DNA of 64,000 bases from Macquaria australasica. Lineage: Eukaryota > Chordata > Actinopteri > Centrarchiformes > Percichthyidae. Positions 52,416-63,300 of this stretch are shown here, piece after piece. Made by a program: the position numbers and the translations under genes. Position 1 is the first letter of the stretch. Every line of letters begins with the position of its first letter. The notes under the pieces were generated by a model that made no database searches, was not told the origin of the DNA, and worked only from the letters and a program-made list of their open reading frames with translations. The stretch is from NCBI GenBank assembly GCA_005408345.1, contig SEMN01001229.1:18261-82260 (forward strand), written 5' to 3'.

Positions 52416-52457
<42 letters not shown>
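52416..52457. repeat. (CA)n microsatellite
   Basis: About 21 uninterrupted CA units. Confidence 0.97.
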
Positions 52458-52458
<1 letters not shown>

Positions 52459-53479
52459 CCTTGTCTTTGTGGCATTGTAAGGACACCAGACCAGACCATG
52501 CATTCTGGGGACCACCCTTTCTAGTGGTTGTACAGCCCTTCAGGCAGTATCCTGGAGGGGACATAAACACAGATGTCACTTCAAATAATCAATCAGACAA
52601 AGTAGAGTTCCTTGACCGGACTAGGAACAGCTTCCTGGGGACTAGTCAGGTATTTAGTCATATGTGGGGTCAGTATATACACACTGTCTGGTTTTTCTTT
52701 CTTCCTGAGTACCACTTAACACACTTTCAGGTTAAACCTACTTTGGGGAGCCACTTAAACACCTTTGACTGTCAAGGTGAGTGCTGTGCAACCATGATGC
52801 AGCAGGTTAAGATACTAAGTGCACCAGAAGTGACCCCTTCTGTGACATGGACAATAAAATCCTCTCATTATAGATTTGAGCTCTCCTTTCAATCGATGGG
52901 GATTCATGATTATTCATGATTAGAATTTGCCAACATATGAAACCTAGTATTAAGTGCATACGAAGGTATCACCATTTAAAGTCAGCATTATTACTGGACG
53001 AAAGTCCCACCAGTGACTAAGTAACATTAGACTGATAAAAGATCACTGAATAGAAAGCTGTTAAACACGGTTTACAATGGAAATGCAAGGCAAAGAATAA
53101 TTAAAAATTGCATGTCATCATGAAATATTCTATTTCAGTACCTTATGTGCCTCAGATTATCTACACACCTGGTGCTTATTAGCAGTAAAATCCTGTATTT
53201 TTTATTTCCTTGGTTAAATTTAACAGAAGTTGCTCCAAATGAGAGATTTAGGCTGTTGGATGACTTTTAAATGTCAAAATGTTTATTTGACTGCATTTGT
53301 TGCAGTAACAAAACATGTTTTTGTAAATTTTTTTCCAGGTAACAAATACGTACCAAACAAAAATAACCAACAGTCACTACTTCCAGCTTATCAATGAATG
53401 CAAGACATTTGGGTTTTAGGCTGTTGGTTGGACATAAAATGTTTCGCTTTTTTTAAACATTAATAAAATTAGAAATTAA

Positions 53480-53963
53480 TGAGATAAGTAGAGAGATGAG
53501 ATTAAATGAAAAATGACAGTAAGATAAGATCAGAGGAGATAAGATGAATTGCGATGAGATAAAATTAGAGAAGATGGGATAAGATGAGAGGAGATGAAAT
53601 GACATACGGTGAGGTAGATTAGATAAAGACACGGGAGATGAAAGGAGATGAGGTGAAATGACATAAGATGAGGGGAGATAACAGAAGGGCAGGGTTCGAT
53701 CAGCTTTTTAATAGAGAGATGAGAGAGAAAAGAGATGAGATAAAATAAGATGAGGTTTAATTAGACAAGATGAAGGGAGATTACATAAAAAGAGATGAGA
53801 TCAAAAAAGAATAGAGAAGATAAGGTGAGAGGAGATGAAATGAGGTAGATAACTGTAAAAGATGAGCTCAGATAAAATGACAGGAGAGATGAGGTGAGAT
53901 AATATGAGAGGAGATCATTTGAGATAAGAGAAGAGGAGATTAGGTGATGTAAGAGGAGAGAAG
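53480..53963. repeat. Degenerate GAGATGAGATA minisatellite, purine-rich strand asymmetry
   Basis: Nearly 500 bp built from variants of GAGATAAGATGAGAGGAGAT, almost all purine plus T on the + strand. Unit length wanders between 5 and 15 bases. It lies downstream of the minus-strand gene's stop codon, possibly in its 3'UTR. Confidence 0.8.
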
Positions 53964-54143
53964 ATATTGTTATTGGTGGTGCCAGTATCAAACATTTCAA
54001 ACAATACCAAGCCCTATGCTTTCTAAAAAAAAACAGCAAACTCTAGCTGAAACACAACTACATGTATAACTGGCTTGGATATGATGTTGGCAAACAATGT
54101 CCTAAGTCATCTGACTTGAAACATGATTTAAACATAATACATT

Positions 54144-54358
54144 TTAAACCTTGTTCTGGAGAGCTGTGATTCGATTTTTGATGTAGAATTTTATGGCCAA
54201 CCAATTTCTATTTTTGAGTGCTTTTTTTTCAATTTCAAGGCACTCATCACAGTCGCTTTTCCCTGGCACACGACATGATGTGATGAAGGACATCATGTGC
54301 TTCTCAACAGCATAGATCTCGTCTTTATCCCACATCCTTCGCTTGAAAGGTTGGCGAC
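54144..54358 (-). CDS. Last exon: conserved C-terminal module (70 aa)
   Basis: Acceptor TTGTTTTACAG|GTCGCC; enters in phase 1, completing a Gly codon from the previous exon, and ends TAA at 54144-54146. The 70 residues start RQPFKRRMWDKDEIYAVEKH and contain VPGKSDCDECLEIE, then LKNRNWLAIKFYIKNRITAL. Trp9, the PGK turn, the CxxxCxxC cluster (Cys28, 36, 39), Trp52 and the NRI motif stand out; it is helical and basic. I recall the same pattern as a recurring C-terminus in other fish proteins with recombinase-like cores, but it has no domain name known to me. A small DNA-binding or Myb-like helical fold is possible. Confidence 0.85.
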
Positions 54359-57300
54359 CTGTAAAACAATGAACACATTAATATTTGTTTTTCTCTATGG
54401 AAGTGCTATGGAAATGTTTTTGGAGGAAAAAATGTACATAAACGCTAATTGTAAGGCAACAAAGGTTGAAATAAAAAGTAGAGGCCAGAGAGACTGTGTA
54501 TCAGAGTTTGACAGAGGGAGTGAGCTTATTATATTACTTAAAATAATACTTACTTAGACAGAGACTCATAACGAGCTGGACCATGTAAAGTGTTAAACAC
54601 CAGTAACAGAATATGTAAATCAATTCTACTGACTATTTTGACACTACACGCCCTAGGTCATGTGTGCATGGACTGTGGGTGTTTCCAGGCTTATGACACA
54701 ACAGCATGTGTCAAAGGGCTGGGTAAAGGTGATGACTCATTATCCTCTTTGCCAGTCACATTACTTGTCTCATAGCTTTGAAACAGCTGTACCAACCAGA
54801 GAAGAGCATGACAAAAATCTCACACCGAATGGAAAGACGGGTTCTCCAGATAATAATGTTGTATTTAGTTTTGAGTGTCTGTAGTTGTGATGATATGATG
54901 TGGCTTGTGATGATGACGACGACGACTATGATGTCTACGTCGTTGATGATGCCGATTGTGTTTTGATCATGTAATCACCATGCACTTTACCCTCCTTGTG
55001 TATTTATATGGTCATATTCTGTCGGTACCCATTTAAATTGCATTGTAATTTTTAGACATTACTGCTGCTGCGGCTTGTGGCTGGGCCACACTGCCAACCT
55101 GAGCAGCGCGTGGCGGCTACCTCACTGAACTGCTATGGCTCGCACGCGTGTGGTGTCCACAGAGAGAGCGTTCCTCCTGCTGCCAGCCCTATCTTTCTAC
55201 ATTGAGTTTGCCTTTGATCAATAAAAGAATGTTTCATTTCATGATGCATTTCATTTATATTTAGTTCAGACAGAAAAAGGCTAAGAGGCTTGTGCTCGAT
55301 TGTAACTGGGGAGTAAAAAACGTTTTTTTTCAAGTATGTGACATATTGTACAGATTGATACTGAAACAGGTGTAATGTTGGTTTTATATCAATATGACTA
55401 TCAACAGATAATTTTCACTGTCTGCTTTTGTTGAGAACCGTGCACGTCTCACGGAAAAAATAGCTGAGACGCTGAATCTCTAGATGAGCGTGAGACGCGC
55501 GTCTGCAGCGCTGTGAGGCTGCTCTAACCTGTTACACCAGTCACTACTGTTGATGGACTTGTAGCCCACTGTATTCAGGGAACCTACCCTCCCCCTTACT
55601 GTACTGTATGTCTATGGTCTTTTGTATGTATTGTACCATGCCTTGCTGAAAAAGTAATTGCCCTCCAGGGACAAAAGTAAAGTTGAAAGGCAGGGGACAA
55701 ATAAGAACTGGAAGAATCATTATACACAACAAGTTATGAGTCAGTTTTAAGTGGGATATAATGTGCATATCTTCACATTGGTAATGCAGCAGTCTGGATT
55801 TCCAAACAAAATTCTCATTGAGAAAAGAGTTTGCATTTTGCTGCATTTAGTTCAAAATGAAAATTTCTAAATAAGAAAATCTCTATAAACTTTACCTCTT
55901 TCCTTTTTTGGTAACTGGCGGTGACGGGCTTGTGGAGGTGTCATGGTGCCCTGCTGTGGTGCTGCGTCCCTATGGCTCACATCTGGCATTGTTGTCTCGT
56001 TCCCTTCCCTCTGACTTGATGTGACCTGACTCTCTGGAAACCAGAAGATAACAAATTACAAAAAAAAAAGTCAATTATGAATTATTCGTCATTCATAAAT
56101 TAGAGATGTCCTGAGGTGAACCTAAGGATGGTATCAGGGCAGATCTGGGCATATTTAAATGAACTGGTATCTGCTAAAATAAATCAGATCAAAATCTGAT
56201 CCTCTCTTTATTCTTTTGTGTTTTGCCAACCTCAGCCTGATAGTGCTGCCACACTGCACTGCTTTACAACTGGGCTCTACAGTGTGAGCATTTCACTGCA
56301 TATGTGAAATGTGAAAATAATTTGGGCACACCGTTAGTAACCGAGTTCTGACACTGAGATTGCACAAATTCGTTGAGCTCCAACAGCAATCATCAGTAGC
56401 AGAGCAGTGTACAAACAATCACCTAGCAGCTTCTCATGTTTAGCCGGTGCTGACGGTCACTTTCACCGGTTAAAATGACAGATGTCTCCAGTGGCAGGTC
56501 ATATCAGCTGTCACCAATCAATGTAAATTCAGTGAGTAACTTGACGGAACAAAATTAAACTTAGCTGTTGTTTGGTGCTCTCTGTGGCTGGTGTCTGTAA
56601 TCTGCCAAAAATGATTGTTAGGGAAGAAGCACTCTCTAACTCCACTGTACAATTAGAGTGGACTGAGTGTCCAACTCCTAACAGAGTGAGACGTCTTCTC
56701 TAGCAGATCGTGTCAATGACAGGAGTTGCATTTTCCCAGTTAAACTTTCATTCATAAATCACAGGGATGCAAACATGTGTATTGTGGAAAAAAGAGAGAG
56801 CTACCCGAAGTAGGGAAAAAAAAGCGATGGGACTGATACAGACAGATAGGTACGTTTCTCTATTCTCATTCTCACATTGTTTTGAAGTGGAGTTTAAATA
56901 GCCGGCTGGACTGATAAGTCGGCAGTTTGACCGGCAGCAGTTGCTTATGGAAAGCCGACTTTTACAAGTGCAAATCTAGCGTAAGAGAAGCTGCTCTGAC
57001 ATGGAGTACAATAACGTTAGCTAAAAAGACATAACATACATAACCTACAGAGCTAATGATGTTAAAAGTCCAAACCATATAAATTCAGCCATTAGAAAAA
57101 AGCCAATGTCCTTTAACTCTCACCACTCGGCGCTCAAAATTAGCCACAGTGCAGGGAAAGAGTGGCGTGTTCACAGACAAACTTCTAAGTGTTTGCTCGG
57201 TCCAGCAAGACTAGAGTAAACAACCGCATAACCAGTGATGTACTGTGAGGTCCTTGCAACAGGTTCTTTTATGCTCAATGCAGTTAATGCAGTTAGATGA

Positions 57301-60300
57301 GTACCCATACATTTACTAAATTAAAGCGATGTAAATATACATTATGCTTACTGTAGTTGGCATGCACATAATAGGACAGCCACCGGGAGTTTATCCAGCC
57401 TTGTTTTTTGCCCGGCCTATATTGATGGCCGGCCTTTAATAGTTTGTGTCGACCACACCCCGACCGTTACTGAAGACCCGGCTTTTACTTGATTAACAGT
57501 TTTTATTTGAGGAAATACGGTCAGTAGCTCATAAAAACATAAGGTGTTACAGACACATATTTAATCAACATTTAGGTAAATATAAGAATCGAACCAGACT
57601 CTTTATCAGCAGATACCCAATGTTAAAAGGACGCGGAATGAGATTGGAGCCAAAAAAAAACTTGATTGGGAATTCCCTACAGTAAATGGACATAAGCACA
57701 TTTAGGACCTTGTGAAAATGCTTACCTTGTGAATCTGACTCACACGCCACCTCAGTGTCGCTGTCCATGTGCACATTCTCTGTGATTTGGTGGGGGATTG
57801 AAAGAGGGGGTGGGATGGAGAAGAACGAAGTTAGTGTTAGAGAAGGTACAATAAAGTTAATTTGGTTCTGTTATGCTCCAATAATGCCCTAGAAAAACAT
57901 ATGAGATATTGTAAATATTGTTTAATCACTTTAGATGAGCAATTTAATTTTATTCAGAAACCTCAAGAAAGAGGAATAATTTGTACCCTCAGGATCAATG
58001 CTGATGTCATCCAGGGTCTTGCCCTTGAATTCTGCCAAGCGTCCCTGCTCCAGAGCCATGAGAACTTTGCTAATCTTAGCAAGTTGGAGGGTGCCCTCAG
58101 GAAGTCTGTAGAACTGCCGATGTACTCTAATGTCATGGCCAAGAAAATCCGCTAACTGGTCCAGCTCTGTATTACTGAGGTTTAGAACTTGAGACAGGGT
58201 TCCTGTTTGTTTGCGCAGTTTTGTAGAGGTGAGACTTTCAGGACTTTTTGCACCACAGACCTTGGTGAAGTGTCGAAGGCAATCAGACCCACGGTAGCAG
58301 GTAAAAGCGGATGGTCTTGCGAATAGGTATATGTTCTCCTGAGGAACCCCACATTCCTGCCGTTTGCTGACAAGCAGATCCAATGCTTGTTGCATTGCTG
58401 GAGTCAAAAGCACAGGAACTTTTCTTCCCCTTTTTCCTCTGATCTCTATCCTCCTGAAGTGTTGACAGAGTTTCTTTTCAAGGTCTGAGAGGGCTACATT
58501 CACATCGTCCTGAGGGTCTGATGGATTTTGAGACATATACGCAGAGAGGGGCATTTTTGACACCTCCCCTGCTCTTCGTCGGTTGAACAACATCACTTGT
58601 GTCAAAGTGACCTTTGCCAGCTGTGTCCAACTCTGGGGGGAGGTCGCTGTGGATAATTTGCTGTGAAGATGTCGTTGTTGCACATCCAAGTAAGAATGGA
58701 GAGTCTGGACATCTTTTGTGAATGGAAGCAACAGAGGGGCATTCCACTTAGATTCCTGGAGCGTTCTCAGTGATGCAGCTGAAATCAGTTCATTCCATCT
58801 GGTTTCATATACTCTGCGGAATGTACGGGCATCTTTTGCTGCATTGTAGTTGTTCTGTACATTTGCACGGCTTTCAACAAGCATTGAAATCTTTGTCAAG
58901 CTATGTCCAATTTTAAGAGCAAGACTTGGGCACTTGTATGTATTGGTTGTACTGTCATGGCCTGCCACATGTTTCACTGCCTGCACAACATGCATGAAAT
59001 TTGCAGGTTTGATGTGGTCTTGAATGGTCTTCAAGGGAGTGGTTTTCCTTGAGCATATCAGAAGCCTTCCCAGCTCTCTCATTTTCTGCCGAATGTATTC
59101 ATGTTTGCCAACATCATATCCAAGCCGGTTATACAGATGCTCACCAAACTCCATGATACAGTCATCAGATTTGACTGCAGAATAGACTTCATCCTGAACC
59201 ATGTTGTTTAACAGCTTCCAGAATTCTTCTTTGACACCAGGTGGTGGAGGTGCAGCAAATGCACATAGGGCCTGGACACGGGTTTTGCCAGGTTTTTGTG
59301 CGACACCAGGCTTGAACTTGCAGATCTTCATGTGCCGCCAAAGGAGTTTCTTTGAGAAAAAGCCTTGACAATATACACAATGCAGGAAATTCTGTGCTTG
59401 AGAATTCTGTTTTGGTTGCTTGCGAGGAACAAGATATCCAACACCAGCATTTAATACGTCAACATTGTGTGCAAAGTTGCCCCTATTTCTCAAATGTTCC
59501 AGATGCATTCGTCTTTCTTTGGAGCCTTTTGGGAAGGACACAGCCCGTGCAACTTCTAGCTTATCGTGATGGGCACACTCCAAATGTCTTGCTATTTTTA
59601 CAACTCCCAACTTACAGTACAAACAATATTGCTTTTTGTTGTACATTCTTGACCCATTCTCCTTTTTACAGACAGCAGATATGGAAAGTGAACCATCAGC
59701 TATTCCATCTTCTGTAAGTGAAGTGGCAATGTCTGGAAGATGTTGCTCCAGATCAGGTGTTGAGTTTGCCAACAGGGATCCAGTGTCTTCCATTCCACTC
59801 TGTTTTGATGAGTGTCCACTACAGGTTCGTGTTGTAGGACAGGATACACTGCTTAAAGGCCACCTTTTATGTCTCGTACCAGAGCTGCTTCCTTTTCTTG
59901 AGGTTGAGCGTCCTCTTTTAACCACCTGCTTTGAAGAGCCATTGTTCAGTTCTGTTGGTGAGATACATCCATCTCTGATGTCCACCATCATACTTAACTT
60001 TGGGCATCTGAGCTTGCTCTCTTTCTTGTCGAATGGCACAATAACTTCGTTTGTGTCTGTACCATCAGAATCATCCTCACTAGTCTCAGGAATATATTCC
60101 TCTCCACTGTCTTCTGAGATGGGGTCAAAAAGCTCATCTGAATTGACATGAGTCTGATTTCTCATCTATAGAAAAGAAAAGAAAACTAAACATTTGTTAT
60201 GCACACTTCACACAAGATGCAAACTATCAGTAAAGAAACGTTAAGCACATGCATTCATCTTTTCTCTACATTGTGTGTGTTGCTCACCTGTATGCTTTTG

Positions 60301-63300
60301 GTCCTCCTCAGCCTTGGGATAGAATCTTGGTCTTGTTTGGAGTCAGGACTCAGACTCCATGTCTAAAGTGTCCAAAAGACATGCATGTAATGAGCATTTG
60401 AACCAATGTACAAAAAGAAAAAAAGGTAAAGAACACAATAAATGCTCAACAATAGTATTAACATTACAATACCTCACAACCTGAACTCTGAGATTCATCA
60501 GAATCTGTGTAATTTACAATGGAAGCCTTCATTCCGACTTTTTTCTTTGGAGGAAGGGGTTTTGGTTCATCTGAACCCTACAGAAGATAAAAGACATAAT
60601 TAAGAAATTATATGTTTGATCACACATGTACACATAAAAAATAAATGTAATAAATACATTTATGCTTAAATTAAGGAAGGTGACAAATTGATTTAAGCAA
60701 GACATCACTTTTGTTGCAAATTGCTACTATAGATGAAAGTGACAGATTAATAATAAATTATTTACTTGAAACTGTCCCATTTGTGGAGCCATTTGCTTAG
60801 AGTACTGATGAAAAAATAAGTTTGTTCATATTTAATTGCTCATGTTTAGACGGTCAGATATAGTCAGAATAATTGCTTTCATTATGAATAAAATTTATCA
60901 GTATAAAAAGTTTAATATTTTTCTCTTTACAGTACAGTATTATACATCAGTGTTTCCCCACAGGATTTCATGAGATCCTGGGGGGAGGACCCCGAACCCT
61001 CTAGGGGGGTCTGGGGCCATTCCAGTGTGAGAGATGACGAAAAAAAAAAAAAAGTTCGATTCATTATGAGACAATGGCAGACGAAATTAATTTATGGCGG
61101 GCCGCCATACATTAGTTAATGAATGGGAAACACTGATACATTATTCAATTGAAAACAAGCACGTCCACCAAAAAATAGTGTAATCTCTCTCTATCTCACG
61201 TAATGAAATGAGTACAATATCATTCAGTTACCGTGGACCCCACAACAACAGGAGACCTGACTGGTGTGTGTGTGTGCGAGTGGTCTTCTAATAGCACCCT
61301 GACTGGACCCCATTAAACCACAAAAACCAGAATGTGCTTGTGCTTCAACAATTAATCAAATGGGAAGGGCTTACAAACTAAAGAATTAACAAATGAAAGA
61401 CAAGAAGAGAAATCCAGACAAGAAATAGTACCTGTATCTGGGAGAATGAAGATCTCTGAGGAACCTGCTCTGTGGTAATGGAGATGTCAGCCTCAGATGA
61501 CTCAGTGGGGGTTGATTGTTCTCCAACCTGAAGAATGAGTTCAGCATCATTATTTCGTAGTTTGTCAGCACTGACATTATTTCAGTACAACAACAATAAC
61601 ATTAAGCAAGAGACAACAGGAAATACAGTGTGGTTGTACTGTTGAAACGTTTCCTGAAACTAACTCAGCATGCTAGTTACTTTTGATAAGTTCAAGTTGG
61701 CTCTGATTTCTGTCAAATTTGTTGCCTGCTCTAGCACTGATGTAACCATTACAGTTGAGAACAAGTCAAGGTGAAGTCTGGCAGGAAGGAATTGACCTGT
61801 AACAAACAGCTGGTACGACTGGTAGAAAGCAAACTGAGCGCAGGTTCAATGACACGTGTCATACATGGTGTTTTTTTAAGTTTATGGACAGAAAAGACAA
61901 AATAAGTGTAAAAATATCAGTACAATATCATTCAGTTACCGTGGACCCCACAACAACAGGAGACCTGACTGGTGTGTGTGTGCGAGTGGTCTTCTAATAG
62001 CACCCTGACTGGACCCCATTAAACCACAAAAACCAGAATGTGCTTGTGCTTCAACAATTAATCAAATGGGAAGGGCTTACAAACTAAAGAATTAACAAAT
62101 GAAAGACAAGAAGAGAAATCCAGACAAGAAATAGTACCTGTATCTGGGAGAATGAAGATCTCTGAGGAACCCGCTCTGTGGTAATGGAGATGTCAGCCTC
62201 AGATGACTCAGTGGGGGTTGATTGTTCTCCAACCTGAAGAATGAGTTCAGCATCATTATTTCGTAGTTTGTCAGCACTGACATTATTTCAGTACAACAAC
62301 AATAACATTAAGCAAGAGACAACAGGAAATACAGTGTGGTTGTACTGTTGAAACGTTTCCTGAAACTAACTCAGCATGCTAGTTACTTTTGATAAGTTCA
62401 AGTTGGCTCTGATTTCTGTCAAATTTGTTGCCTGCTCTAGCACTGATGTAACCATTACAGTTGAGAACAAGTCAAGGTGAAGTCTGGCAGGAAGGAATTG
62501 ACCTGTAACAAACAGCTGGTACGACTGGTAGAAAGCAAACTGAGCGCAGGTTCAATGACACGTGTCATACATGGTGTTTTTTTAAGTTTATGGACAGAAA
62601 AGACAAAATAAGTGTAAAAATATCAGTACAATATCATTCAGTTACCGTGGACCCCACAACAACAGGAGACCTGACTGGTGTGTGTGCGCGCGAGTGGTCT
62701 TCTAATAGCACCCTGACTGGACCCCATTAAACCACAAAAACCAGAATGTGCTTGTGCTTCAACAATTAATCAAATGGGAAGGGCTTACAAACTAAAGAAT
62801 TAACAAATGAAAGACAAGAAGAGAAATCCAGACAAGAAATAGTACCTGTATCTGGGAGAATGAAGATCTCTGAGGAACCTGCTCTGTGGTAATGGAGATG
62901 TCAGCCTCAGATGACTCAGTGGGGGTTGATTGTTCTCCAACCTGAAGAATGAGTTCAGCATCATTATTTCGTAGTTTGTCAGCACTGACATTATTTCAGT
63001 ACAACAACAATAACATTAAGCAAGAGACAACAAAAAAATACAGTGTGGTTGTACTGTTGAAACGTTTCCTGAAACTAACTCAGCATGCTAGTTACTTTTG
63101 ATAAGTTCAAGTTGGCTCTGATTTCTGTCAAATTTGTTGCCTGCTCTAGCACTGATGTAACCATTACAGTTGAGAACAAGTCAAGGTGAAGTCTGGCAGG
63201 AAGGAATTGACCTGTAACAAACAGCTGGTACGACTGGTAGAAAGCAAACTGAGCGCAGGTTCAATGACACGTGTCATACATGGTGTTTTTTTAAGTTTAT

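Larger units (their letters stand above)
49501..54143. other. Intergenic region between two convergent genes
   Basis: Holds (GT)n at 50813-50857, compound (CA)/(TC)/(AC) tracts at 51025-51179, (TG)n near 52195-52226, (CA)n at 52416-52457 and a purine-rich degenerate minisatellite at 53480-53963. The 3'UTR of the minus-strand gene must lie at its right end. No further gene is supported. Confidence 0.65.

Noticed and set aside
52461..52919. 152-codon open frame on the + strand
   Set aside because: Starts at the edge of a (CA)n tract, has no recognisable domain and no transcript signals.
57862..58155. 97-codon open frame on the + strand
   Set aside because: Antisense to the C-terminal part of the recombinase core; no independent support.
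59636..60151. 171-codon open frame on the + strand
   Set aside because: Antisense shadow of the main exon of the recombinase-like gene.
60163..60165. ATG at the start of the 744-codon open frame as the true translation start
   Set aside because: It lies exactly at a splice acceptor (TTTTCTATAG|ATG), and upstream exons join to it in phase 0, so it is more likely an internal Met or at most an alternative start.
61220..61330. A second small exon per unit (minus strand, ending TCCACG|GTAACT, with acceptors at ACCAGTCAG or CTATTAG)
   Set aside because: Lengths are 25 or 29 bp, or vary with the (CA)n tract (56, 54, 56 and 58 bp in the four units), so the reading phase is not kept across copies. 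Possible but unsupported.
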